Assembly (NCBI GenBank): GCA_034509425.1
Contig: JAVTVJ010000550.1
Span: 434,001 to 498,000, forward strand
Direction of reading: 5' to 3'
Source of the DNA: Eopsaltria australis
Lineage: Eukaryota; Chordata; Aves; Passeriformes; Petroicidae
Length of the DNA: 64,000 nt
A program made the position numbers and the translations under genes. The notes below the pieces were generated by a model. The model was not told the origin of the DNA. It was given only the letters and a program-made list of their open reading frames with translations, and did no database searches. Positions 47,201 through 56,210 of the stretch are shown piece after piece. The stretch's first letter is position 1; each line of letters opens with the position of its first letter.

Positions 47201-48686
47201 ACCACAATCCTGTATCCAATGTAACCTTGAAGACAAGACTGGGCATTTCCTAAAGGTAACTTCACCCATGATGGAGACTGCAGGACTCTGCATTTTCAGA
47301 AACCCATCGTTCTGTCCTTTCACTGCCTTTTTCAGGTATAGAACTGATCCCGTCTGCACATTCATTCTCCTCCCTGCAGGCTGCAGTCCCTGTGCACACA
47401 GCCCCCCCCACAGCACTGTGAAGAACAATACTCCCACCAGATGGGCAAAAGCAGGGACCAATACGAGAGTCACTAATGCTACAAGAACATTATTCCCCGT
47501 AATTCTGGTACTGCTTACTAATGAATACATTTAGATTGCTTTATGTATACCCTGCACATCACTAATTTAACTATACCACTCCAGAAGAAAAAGCTAAAGC
47601 TTCACCTAAACATTTCATATTAAAATACCTGACCTCAAGTCATACTATCCTTAGAGCTAAAGAGATGGGCTGTCCTGGCTTTAACATCTGAAAGCAGCCT
47701 CAAAACCTGTATGAACGTAATCAAAACTGGTGTGTGACTGCCAAAGCCAGAGCAAAAAGGAAGTTGTTTCTGAAAATCCAATGCTAATTACTCTGCTGTT
47801 TTCTAAACAGTACAATGTGTCTCTTTCCTAAAGACAAACTTCACCTCTTTCAAGAGCATTAGTGACTTGGTTTTCACTGGGCCACATCACAGCTCTATTT
47901 CCAGGAATGCTTTCCTTCTGAAAACAGATGCCTGGAGACTTCACAATGGAAATTAACATTTTTGCATAGTAGTTCCTTCATCTTGTTTTGTTCTCCTTGA
48001 CTACCCGCAATTACATGCCACAACAAAAAACTTGCCTTGCTTGCTTATTCTATCATATTGCCACAATTTTTATTACCAAAATTAGTCTAAAGGAATTTCC
48101 ACTGACCTGATATAATTACATTTGGATATCCAGAAAATTCATTCACCATAGTTAAGCCAAGACATCTGTATTGTTTCCAAAACTACCGCACACTTAAAAG
48201 CTTCTCTTTTGCAAACACAGATCTCTTCAGAATGTTACTGGCAAAAAATAATTTGGTAAGGGACACTACCTCCTATAACCATGGAAAAATTTATATGACA
48301 ACAACAAAAAAATCCCTAGTATAGAAGTCCAGGACACTGGCAATTCCTTCAATCTTTTCGGAGATAAATCAGCACCACTGTTTTTAGCACTGCTTGTTAT
48401 AGTCTGCTGGGAAGCTATTACGACCCATGAGAGAGATGCACCATGGAATCTTCTCAATAATTGTACAATTAGCCAAAATCACAGGAGACTGCATTCAGTA
48501 GCTTGGCATTCATTAAAGAACAACTTATTCAATGGAAAAACAAGTACCCTTTTCTTCTTCCTCCTCCTCCTCTTCCTCTTCTTCATCTTCATCACTTTCC
48601 TTGGCTTTGTTTTCAGTTTCAGGTTGTTTCTCATCTGTTTTTTCTGACAACATTGTGTCTTCTTTTGATGAATCCACAGAAGACAT
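35249..48686 (-). CDS. DEK: DEK chromatin-architecture protein, complete spliced gene
   Basis: DEK is an abundant nuclear DNA-binding protein and histone chaperone that shapes chromatin, introduces positive supercoils and is cloned as DEK-NUP214 in leukaemia. Coding exons in transcript order: 48686-48548, 46993-46892, 46416-46307, 44812-44718, 43266-43146, 42076-41894, 40071-39939, 37677-37529, 36246-36178, 35260-35249. All are GT-AG and in frame, giving 370 aa (human 375). Domain order: acidic Glu-rich N-terminus (to about 48); conserved SLIVEGKREKKK; pseudo-SAP/SAP region (about 82-184); Ser/Glu/Lys-rich linker with acidic clusters (about 190-305); C-terminal winged-helix-like DNA-binding domain (about 305-370). 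The gene is tail to tail with KDM1B. The first exon is non-coding and lies in the CpG island near 50.4 kb. Confidence 0.97.
35298..35321. repeat. (CCAAT)n pentanucleotide array
   Basis: About five CCAAT units in the DEK intron just upstream of the last coding exon, the same motif as the array at 25040-25084. Confidence 0.8.
36178..36246 (-). CDS. DEK: DEK coding exon 9
   Basis: Acceptor CTTCTTTTTAG, donor GTAAAG. It encodes residues 345-367 (VYEKYPSYDLSDRKDFIKKT then VKE). Reading through the donor would give VKTL and a stop, which does not fit the family terminus. Confidence 0.94.
37529..37677 (-). CDS. DEK: DEK coding exon 8 (start of C-terminal DNA-binding domain)
   Basis: Acceptor TTCATATTTAG, donor GTAAGT. 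It encodes residues 295-344 (ESEDSSDDEPLIKKLKKPPT, DEELKETVKNLLANANLEEV, TMKQICKE), the first helices of the C-terminal domain. Confidence 0.96.
38757..39440 (-). mobile_element. CR1 LINE fragment, copy B of a near-identical pair
   Basis: Lies in the DEK intron between coding exons 7 and 8, in the same orientation as DEK. It begins with a CR1 3'-end block (GGTGGGAAAGGACCTCTGG) missing from copy A. From AGATCATCTGGTACC it follows copy A (31141-31800) almost base for base, including the doubled CCTTATCAGGA at 39300 and 39316. Similarity fades near 39440, so copy B is shorter at its 5' side. Confidence 0.8.
39939..40071 (-). CDS. DEK: DEK coding exon 7 (Lys-rich linker)
   Basis: Acceptor TTTTTGTAG, donor GTAAAT. 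It encodes residues 251-294, a Lys/Ser-rich linker ending KKADSSTTKKNQNSSRK, as in vertebrate DEK. Confidence 0.94.
41050..41320 (+). mobile_element. CR1 LINE 3'-end fragment
   Basis: Reads like a diverged CR1 end: GGTTTTAAATCAAAGGAGGG, AATAAGGAAGAATTTCTTTT, GAGCAACCTGATCCAGTTGC and GGTCCCCTCCAACC. It lies in the DEK intron between coding exons 6 and 7, opposite to DEK. Confidence 0.8.
41894..42076 (-). CDS. DEK: DEK coding exon 6 (basic then acidic linker)
   Basis: Acceptor TACCTCTCAG, donor GTAATG. It encodes residues 190-250: PLPKSKK, a Lys/Ser-rich nuclear-localisation-like stretch (ARKAKRTKCPEILSDESSS), then a Glu/Lys/Ser acidic run. Serines in acidic context are typical CK2-type sites in DEK. 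Confidence 0.95.
43146..43266 (-). CDS. DEK: DEK coding exon 5 (SAP DNA-binding motif)
   Basis: Acceptor TTCCCCATAG, donor GTGAGA. It encodes residues 149-189 (FRNAMLKSICEVLDLERSGV, NSELVTRILNFLMHPK). This is the helix-turn-helix SAP motif; Thr replaces the Lys I recall in human at the ELV-RIL position. Confidence 0.96.
44718..44812 (-). CDS. DEK: DEK coding exon 4
   Basis: Acceptor CTGTTCCAG, donor GTAATG. It encodes residues 118-149 (VASLKKNVGQFSGFPFEKGS then DQYKKKEEMLKK, last Lys split) between pseudo-SAP and SAP. Confidence 0.95.
46307..46416 (-). CDS. DEK: DEK coding exon 3 (pseudo-SAP)
   Basis: Acceptor ATTGTTTCAG, donor GTAAGA. It encodes residues 81-117 (GKGQKLCEIERIQFFLSKKK, TDELRNLHKLLYNRPGT), nearly unchanged from mammals. 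Confidence 0.96.
46892..46993 (-). CDS. DEK: DEK coding exon 2
   Basis: Acceptor CTTTTGCAG, donor GTAAGC. It encodes residues 47-80 (KSLIVEGKREKKKVDRLTMQ, VSSLQKEPFTVTP), the conserved stretch preceding the SAP region. Confidence 0.96.
48548..48686 (-). CDS. DEK: DEK coding exon 1 (start, acidic tract)
   Basis: The exon starts at 48697 after TTTCTACAG; ATG is at 48686-48684. It encodes MSSVDSSKEDTMLSEKTDEK, then an uninterrupted Glu-rich run, ending EK plus one base before donor GTACTT. It matches the acidic DEK N-terminus. Confidence 0.93.
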
Positions 48687-50581
48687 GGTGTATGCTCCTG
48701 TAGAAACAATCAGGGGAAACCACCATCAATGGAACAACATGCATGAAAAACACAGAAATCTGGCTTTCAAAAATGACCTTCCTGTGCGGTAGTAGCAGTG
48801 TACTGGTACTATGACTACTCACATTCTCTAACCACTAAGGTGTTCTGCGTACACACGATTTTTAGAAGAAGTTGCCATCCATTCTGCAACTATGCTGGTT
48901 AAGAACACTCTAAAAGGTTATGAATTCTATTCACACACAAGTCTTCAAGCTGCTTTTGTGAAGAATTCGGAAACACCCACTCAAAGCAGCTGATCCTGTT
49001 ATCTATTAAAAACTGCAGTGTTTTAAGATATCACCATTTTACTGCACCCTGCTATAAACTTAATACTTATTGCTGATCATGGTTAACTATGCATGCAAGT
49101 TTCCTAGTAACTTAAACAGGTTACTTATTTAGGTGGGAAATGGGAACAGGAAAAAATGTTGCAAGCAATTCAGGAAAGGATTAACACTGTTTTCATAACA
49201 GACAGCTGCTGTATCTTGGGGCATGAAAATACTTCCTGGTTTTAATTTGCAGATCTACAGCAAAAAAAGAATAAATGCTTCATACTTAGCATACTTAAGT
49301 GTCTTTTCTTAGCATCTCAAGTAGCCTATATGTAAACTTTAAAACTAAAATATCTTAGTTATGCATGTACCATTTCCCTACTAACAGAAAACATCTATCC
49401 AATAGAGCAAGATAACCATATGTTCAATTTCTTAAAATTCTAGCTTTCAGAAATTTTCACCGTTTAGATCTGGAACAGAATTTCACACAATTAACTCTTT
49501 TCTTTTTGCAGTATTAAAGCCAACATTATCTGCAAGAGATCAGGTGCAACAAGTAGTGTTTAAATCTGCTGCTTATATGAAGTATTAGCAGGTGCCAGAG
49601 AGCAGTGGTGTTCCAAATGACAGAAAACATGAATTAATACTTATTACCAATAGTACAGGGAAAAGTACTGGCTAAATCGCCAGAAAAAAAAATGTTTCAG
49701 GGTATTACTACCAGTATTTAATTTGTAGTAAGCAATCTGTCATTTTCACGGCAATTACTGACTTTTACTTGAAGGCATAAGTAAAAGCGAGAGAAGCACT
49801 ACAAGCTGTCTTTCCTTCCCCTTTCAATGGGAATAGAAGGGAAAAGGAAAGTTAGAGACTTCTCAGCTTTCCACCATCTGGGTTCGTGACGACGTTTCGC
49901 TTAGGGAAAAAGGGTTCTGGGATCCAGCTTTACCGGCAGAGGGTCTCCCGCCCTCGCCTGCCGCTTTTCAGACGGGGACTCTCCACCTGTCCCCGCCTTC
50001 CCGAACTGTAAACTGGATGCCGGGGCAAAGCGACGGCGATGGGCAGCGCCCGGTGGCCAAGGCGCCATCGCCTCCCCGCTCCAGCGGGACGCATGACCGC
50101 TCCGCCCGCTCCCGCCGCAGGACACCGCAGCACCCAGGGAACCCCTCGGGCAGGGGCCGGGAGGGAGCAGCCCCGCTGACAAGCGCCCCGCACACGGCGC
50201 GTCCCCGGGGCGGGACGGGAGCCCGGCGCCGCGGGGGCCGCGTTCCGTTTCCCCTCGTCCCAGCCCGTCCCCGCTCGGCCTGGGCGCGGCGAGGCGGGAC
50301 CGCTCTCGGGCGCCGTTACGGCCATGGCGGCGGGACCCACCTCAGCTCGAGCCCCAGCTCCCGGCTCCCTCCTAAGGCGCGGCGGCAGCAGCCGAAGGCG
50401 GCAGTTACCGCCGGATGAGACGGGTCCAGGCGCAGCGACACACACACACCCCGCCGCGGCGCAGCCCCACGGCCGCCAGCCACTCTCTCCCTCTCCTTCT
50501 CCCTCTTCCCTCCCTCCCGGAATCAACAAGGTTTTCAAAATGGCGGGTTCTCGGGCGGCGAGGAGGAAGCGGGAAGGCGGC

Positions 50582-50591
50582 GGCCAATCAG
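50582..50591 (+). promoter_or_regulatory. CCAAT box (NF-Y type) in DEK promoter
   Basis: GGCCAATCAG matches the NF-Y consensus and lies just upstream of the probable DEK start region. Confidence 0.55.
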
Positions 50592-50666
50592 CGCCCGCGG
50601 CCCGGCCGGCGCGGGGAGGGCGGGGGAGGGCTGGGGAGGGTGCGCGTCACGCGCGCCCGCCCGCGC

Positions 50667-50674
50667 TGACGTCA
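50667..50674. promoter_or_regulatory. Perfect CRE (TGACGTCA) near DEK promoter
   Basis: A full palindromic cAMP-response element within the CpG island, about 80 bases further out than the CCAAT box. Confidence 0.5.
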
Positions 50675-50752
50675 GGCCGCGCGCGGCGCGCCGGAGGGCG
50701 CGCGCTCCCGCTGAGGGGAGGGGGGCGGGAGCGTTGTTGCATTTATCCCTTT

Positions 50753-51200
50753 CAAAACTGGACCGTCTTAAGAAAAACCTTTAAAATAAGGAATCTGGAC
50801 CTCCTATCCTGCCTAAATTGGGCGGTGATTAGTATACACTCCCCAGACTTTCCTTTTGTACGCAGTATGTGAATTGTTGTGCTCGCTAGTGCCTCCGGAA
50901 CACAGTGCCCAGAGAAGCTGTAGACGCCCCACCTCTGGAAGTGTTTAAGCCCAGGCTGGATGCGGCTCTGAGCAACCTGCTCTAGTGGAAGGTGTCCCTA
51001 CCCCATCAGGTAGATGATCTCTGAGGTCCCTTCCAACCCAAACCGTCCTAGGTTTTAAGTATTTTGTAGTATTTGCGTTACACATATATCCTACTTTTAC
51101 TACCAGTTCTACATGACTATGCTTCACGCGCGCCTACGATGAACAATTCCCAGGAGTGTGGCATTCTTCCCACTTCCTCCCTTTCACTCCGGCGCAGCTC
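50753..51200 (+). repeat. Left arm of a large imperfect inverted repeat
   Basis: Matches the reverse complement of 51742-52190 over its length. Shared blocks in order include GCCTAAATTGGGC, TATACACTCCCCAGA, TTCCTTTTGTAC, a CR1 segment, TATTTTGTAGTATTTG, GTTACACATAT, GACTATGCTT and GATGAACAATTC. It starts at the edge of the DEK CpG island. This arm is the CpG-rich one. Confidence 0.85.
50889..51057 (+). mobile_element. CR1 LINE 3' end inside the left arm
   Basis: CAGTGCCCAGAGAAGCTGTA, CAGGCTGGATGCGGCTCTGA, AGTGGAAGGTGTCCCTACCC and GGTCCCTTCCAACCCAAACC are standard CR1 3'-end blocks. Confidence 0.85.
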
Positions 51201-51480
51201 CTCCCCGCGGGGGGGCGGTGCAAAGCTCCCGCTCCTTGCCGCGGTTCCGTGCATGGGGTCCCGGCGCGCATCCCCGCGGTCCCGGCGCGCATCCCCGCGG
51301 TCCCGGCGCGCATCCCCGCGGTGGCGGCGGGCGGGCCCACGCGGCTCCAACGGCCGCGCCTCGCTCGGGCCGGGCGGGCCAGGGCTTGCTGCCAACGGGA
51401 GGGAACGGCTGAGCAGTGAGGTGGCCTCCGTGTTCCTGCAAAATGTAGGGTGACAGGCGGCCCCCGAAGGAGCCGAGGGC
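51190..51480. promoter_or_regulatory. CpG-rich segment in the loop of the inverted repeat
   Basis: A second CpG-dense block, separated from the DEK island by the CR1-bearing arm. It contains the 21-bp triple repeat. No recognisable coding exon; the overlapping open frames in several phases on both strands reflect composition. It may be an island shore, an alternative promoter or a regulatory element. Confidence 0.5.
51259..51321. repeat. Three perfect tandem copies of a 21-bp GC-rich unit
   Basis: The unit starts TCCCGGCGCGCATCCCCGCG and repeats at 51259, 51280 and 51301 without mismatch. It lies in the inverted-repeat loop and contains several CpGs. Confidence 0.95.
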
Positions 51481-51741
51481 CAGTCCCACTACCTGTGGCT
51501 GTGCCCTGAGTTTAATTCTTAAGTTTAGGACTTAATCTTGGAGCCGGAGAGGAGGCCAGGCTGGTCTCCCCGTTGCTTTCAACGGGAGTCGGGAGTACGT
51601 TGAAGGTATGTTGAAGGAAAGCAGCCCGAATTAGCCAGTGCGGGTGACTTGTCTCAAAGCCCTGTTATCCCAGGAGCAGTTTCTTGGCTAGTGTGAGGAG
51701 CCGTAGGTATATGGCTCTTACTTTGGGAGGGACCAGGTAAA

Positions 51742-52190
51742 GGGACAGTAAAAGAGAGGAAATGAGAAGAGTGTCACACTCCTGTGAATTGTTCATCTCA
51801 GGTGTATGTAAAGCATAGTCCTGTAGAATTGGTGGAAAACTCAGGAAATATGTGTAACACAAATACTACAAAATATTTAGAATCACAGAACGGTTTGGGT
51901 TGGAAGGGACTTTAAAGGTCATCTGGTTCCAATTCCCCTGCTGTGGGCAGAGACACCTTCCACCTTCCTTGCTGAGAGCCCCATCCAACCTGGCCTGGAA
52001 CGCTTCCAGGGATGGGGCATCCGCAGCTGCTCTGGGCAATCTGTAGGATAAAGGTATTAGGAAATGCTACAATTTATATAGTGTGTACAAAAGGAAAATC
52101 TGGGGAGTGTATATTAATCACTGCCCAATTTAGGCAAGAGAGATGCAGATTCCATATTTTAAAGCTTTTTTAAAGCCGGTGCAATCACAG
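51742..52190 (-). repeat. Right arm of the large imperfect inverted repeat
   Basis: The reverse complement aligns with the left arm, including sequence on both sides of the CR1 piece, so the repeat is not just two independent CR1 insertions. Many CpGs of the left arm appear here as TpG or CpA. Confidence 0.85.
51881..52045 (-). mobile_element. CR1 LINE 3' end inside the right arm
   Basis: AATCACAGAACGGTTTGGGT, TGGAAGGGACTTTAAAGGTC and CATCCAACCTGGCCTGGAAC are the reverse complement of a CR1 end, at the position matching the CR1 in the left arm. Confidence 0.85.
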
Positions 52191-55100
52191 ATGGTGGTTG
52201 TTTTAAAAGTGAAAATGTAAATTATTTACCAACAGTATGTAATTAGACAAGCTTACTGTTAACACACAATAAGGAGACAAAAATATCATTGAGCCATCGG
52301 CTACACAAATGGCACAAGACAGATGTTTGAAGACAACAAACTACTTCCTGCAAAATGAATAGGTTTGGATTAATTCAGAATTGTGACAGGCGACATCCAA
52401 AGGCTGTGCTTCAAGTTGTGATGATGAATTAGATCGTCATTTTGTAAAGAGGGATGTATTTACCCAATGGAGATGATTTGTCTAACTGAGGTACCTGTGT
52501 TGATATTCTACACATGCCACATTAGATGCCCCTTCATCTTGAGGAGAAATAGAAGATAATAGTTTCATTGATCCTTTCAGTGAAGTCGTACTTTAGTAGC
52601 TGACAGACCCTTAAACATAAAATGAATCCAGTATTTTAGGAATTTATCAATTCCTAAAATACTCAGTGCAGGTAAATTTCATTTTGTCACAGGTTCCTCT
52701 GGCAGAATTTCAACAGCTATGATAACCTCTCTTGATTGTGTTTTTTGAAACCTTCTCTGCCCTTCATTGTATCTTTTTGATTTACAAGTTTATGGAATAG
52801 TTTCAGTATGCTATTTACAGTTAAAAAACTGGTTGTTGCATCTCCCAGATAAGACAGGCAACATGGATTAGGAAGACTTCAGAAAAAATCTGCAAAGCTA
52901 GAATTTGAGAGGAGGGGACCAATTTGCAAAAAATTCAAATATGTTTTAAAGGGAAGTTGCTAAATTTAAGAAAATAGTTTGAAACTGATTTATCTTCTCA
53001 TCTTGACTATGAGTAAGAATGCTTATTCTCAATATACTGCTTTGGAATGCTTTGCTGTATCAACACTTCTATATTGCTGCTTTCTCCCAGTCTGATAAAG
53101 TTTAACTTAATTATATGATTTCAGCTGAGATTTGAAAGACCTGGATGAGATAATTATATTGCTATAAAATATTAGCATTATCTAAGGCGTTAAGACAGTG
53201 TAGTGAAAGGTTCTAAATGCAACCTAAAAGCCTTGGTCCTGGAAAAAGGACAAATTGGAAAGGGATAAGTCATTCTAAGTGGTTCTTAAGAGCTGCTTCC
53301 TACAGCCTGGTCTTCTTATTCCATCACAGAGAGGCTGCTCCTCTACTGTCAGAGTCCTACTGTTAAGGACACTGAGTTTTGAGAGCTAGCTCTATCTGCA
53401 GATGCCAGTTCTATGAAACATAGTTCTCCTGGAGGTGCCCGGGGCTCACTTTCAGGTATCAAAGGGTACATTTCTTAGACATCACAACTCAGTAGCATTG
53501 AATGGTGAAAACTGGTTTGAGGGTGCTGTAAAAAGGGGCAGCTGCATGTTTGAGCACACATGACAAGCAGTTTTAAACATGGTCACCAGCCCCTGTTAAT
53601 TAATAAAAACAGCTCTTTCCAGTTGGTTCAGAGCAGCTTGTATTAGCAAGCAATGTTAATTGACTCTCAGTGTAGAGCATAAAACAACGTATGAGAAGCT
53701 CTTGGGAGCAGAAATTTAGGCTTCCCTTTACAAAGTCCCTCAGGGTTGCCTTTAATTTGTTTCTGAAGTGACCTGTTACTGCAGTGTCCTGCCATCAGCA
53801 CAGAAACTGTCAAGTCTGCTGTGGGCAGAACTACAGAAAAGTTCATCTGTGGATTGCACAGAAAGTGCCCTACATCAAAGTAGACACTTAAGTACCTCTC
53901 ATTTGGAATTTTATCCATGGAGTAAAATGCCACAGCAATAAAGGATGGGATGCTACTTTTTAGTAGTGTAGGTACTGTTGCTTTGTGTTCTTGTATGAGT
54001 CATATAAATATATGTGTATGTGTGTGTGTGTCCACACTTCAGGGTTTTTCTAACAGTCGTGTGACAGCATTTCCTAGAAATGTCAAAATGCCTGGCCTGT
54101 GAAATTCTGAGAAAATTCTGTGCAAATGCCAAGTACATCTTTATTAACATTAGGAGCAGTGTATGGCTTTTGAATCTAAGGGTTATTTAATCACTGCTGA
54201 AAGCAGAAATCTAAATATGAACCGATAAGTGCACTAATTAATACAACTTAAAAGACGAGAACTTGAAAACTATTTGAGTAGTATGCAGTTAAGTTATGGT
54301 GTGATCAATAACATAAGGTGAGAATCTCCAAGTATTCACTGCATATTTGTGCAAGGTATTTTACATTTGTTGACTGATAAGAACACTCAATTTGCACAGT
54401 GCTTCCCTAAGGGGGTCCTGCATCCTGCATTCATTTCCTTTTTGATACCCCATCTAACTGTTTCAGGATAAGCAGGCTATTGCATCATCCATACTTGTCA
54501 TGCCTGACCCTTAAGAAGCTTAAATACAAATACCAACATGAAATGGGTAATAGTAATCAATCTAAACAGTTTCACTGGACTTTAGAAATCCCTTTTTGTG
54601 CCATGATTCAGGGTAAGTATGTGCAAGATTCAACAAAATAATAAAGTACTAAGAAACATCAAATCAAAGTAGTATGTAAAAGCATGTTTTTCATCTGTGT
54701 CTGAATGGCAACACTGTTGTGTTGTCACACTGAGCTCTGTGTGGGGATTTCTGTTTGCCTTCCACTTACCATGAAGTCAAATCTTACTCTGCAGGGTTTG
54801 AAAATTAACACTTTGTGTGTGTTTGGTAACACCTACAGCCCTGTGTTCAGTCAAAGCACGCGGCTTTTATGTGTTCTATGAAGTACTTGGGTCTACTTCT
54901 AGATCCAGTATTTAGATGTACAGGAGGAGCCTGGAAACTCAGCACAAGAGGACCTGTAGGTCCCGCAGGTGACAGCCCTATAGAACTGCTGTTGACACCG
55001 AGGAGAAGGGTGGAAAAGGACCCTTGCCTTAGTGTCCCACGTGTTTCTCAGTATTGAGCTGTGTTCACAGGATGGTTTCCAGAGCAAAGCATGGCAAGGA

Positions 55101-55600
55101 CAAATCTGACCCGCAGTGAATGCTCACTCAGTCACTGGCCCCCTGCTACCTTGGGAGAGCGTAGCAATGAATAGTGTGTGGATGTGCCAGCGAGCTATGC
55201 AAATGTTATGTAACTCACACTTTGGAAAAAGAAACACTGTCCATTCATTTACGTTTTAAAGGTTTGAGTCTGTAAATTTCTACTCAACAAGTCTATAGGT
55301 TTTTATACAATTCATTTACAATTACACATTTTTAAACTTATTTTAAATGGAAAACATTGCTGGGGCTATTACTACTTTGCATTAGGAGGAGTTTGCACTT
55401 AGCGTATCAAGTTGTGCTACAAAGGAAAACTGGTGGTTTTCCATACACATTGTGTGTAGGTATTGGCAACCTCTATTTAAAAATAAAAACACCAAATAAC
55501 CAAAGATGAGAAAAAGGAAAACACTGTGGCTTTCTAATAATTTAAGGTGATCTTGGTAGTAACTTGTCGTCCTGACATGACATAATTCGACGTTTTCCAG
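52190..55600. other. Intergenic DNA, nothing recognised
   Basis: No coding exon, RNA gene or clear interspersed repeat was recognised. There is a TG-rich microsatellite at about 54007-54031. The 88-aa minus frame at 53667-53933 and the others have no family resemblance I can see. Confidence 0.55.
54007..54031. repeat. (TG)n-rich microsatellite
   Basis: An AT run passing into TGTGTATGTGTGTGTGTGTG. Confidence 0.8.
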
Positions 55601-55609
55601 AAGACAAGG

Positions 55610-56210
55610 GGCTTTTCTTTCCCGAGCGCGGTCCTCCCCCCACAGCCGCCCAGTAGCGGTGGGACCAACCCGGCACCGAGCCCTTCCGCCGCCGCGCTCG
55701 GGACGTGGAAAATGAATTTGTCTTTTGTGGGAGGCGGCGGCAGCGCCGCCTGCAGCTGCACGCCCGGGACCGCCGCCGGCAGCGACCTCGGCGGCCGGAG
55801 CTCCCCCGGTGCCTGCGCTCGCCGGCAGCCCCCGGGCCGGGAGGCAGATGCGCGACGGGGAGAGGAGCTGCGAGAGCGGCAGGACAGGAGCGCGGACCGG
55901 GGGCTCGCAGCAGCTCCCCCGCCACCTTCCCGCGGGATACCGCCCCCGGAGCGCCGCCCGCCCCGCAGCCAGGCGAAACCCGAGGCTAGGCAAAGGTAGG
56001 GAGCGGCAGCGGGCGCCGGGACTCGTCTGCCCCGCGCTGCACGTCCCGAGCGGCCGCCGCGCCCCGGCAGCGGGAGGCGCTGCGCTTTCCCCCGGGGGCC
56101 CGGGGAGGCACCGAGCGGCACCTGCAAGCCCCGCGAAGGGAGCGGAGCCCCTTCCCTTCCTCTCCCGGAGCTTCTCCACCCCCGCCTTTCAGGTGAACAG
56201 GAGGTGATTG
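55610..56210. promoter_or_regulatory. CpG island with no assigned gene; candidate RNF144B promoter
   Basis: A GC- and CpG-rich block in an AT-rich setting, typical of a vertebrate promoter. In human, RNF144B (a RING-between-RING E3 ligase) lies on the plus strand next to DEK and has a non-coding first exon. Plus-strand donors that could end such an exon are CAAAG|GTAGGG (exon end 55995) and TTTCAG|GTGAAC (exon end 56191). No RNF144B coding exon was found to the right, so the assignment rests on synteny. The 265-aa and 160-aa open frames across the island are composition artefacts. Confidence 0.5.

Larger units (their letters stand above)
49960..50740 (-). promoter_or_regulatory. DEK: DEK CpG-island promoter and non-coding exon 1
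   Basis: A CpG-dense block upstream of the first DEK coding exon. On the minus strand two donors fit a non-coding first exon: GAG|GTGGGT (exon end 50341) and GCG|GTAACT (exon end 50409). Promoter-like sites to the right are AAAATGGCGGG (50537-50547, YY1/E2F-like), GGCCAATCAG (50582-50591, NF-Y CCAAT box) and TGACGTCA (50667-50674, CRE). NF-Y, YY1 and E2F are known positive regulators of mammalian DEK. The 202-aa open frame here is a composition artefact. Confidence 0.8.

Noticed and set aside
47198..47530. 110-aa minus-strand frame with a hydrophobic N-terminus in a DEK intron
   Set aside because: It could be read as a signal-anchor peptide, but there is no promoter, Kozak context or known relative; chance is the simpler explanation.
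49930..50872. Open frames of 202 aa (minus) and 182 aa (plus) in the DEK island
   Set aside because: Same composition effect; the region fits a promoter and non-coding first exon.
55382..56207. 265-aa minus-strand and 160-aa plus-strand open frames in the third CpG island
   Set aside because: Ala/Arg/Pro/Gly-rich with no domain pattern; overlapping frames are open in several phases at once, typical of an island.
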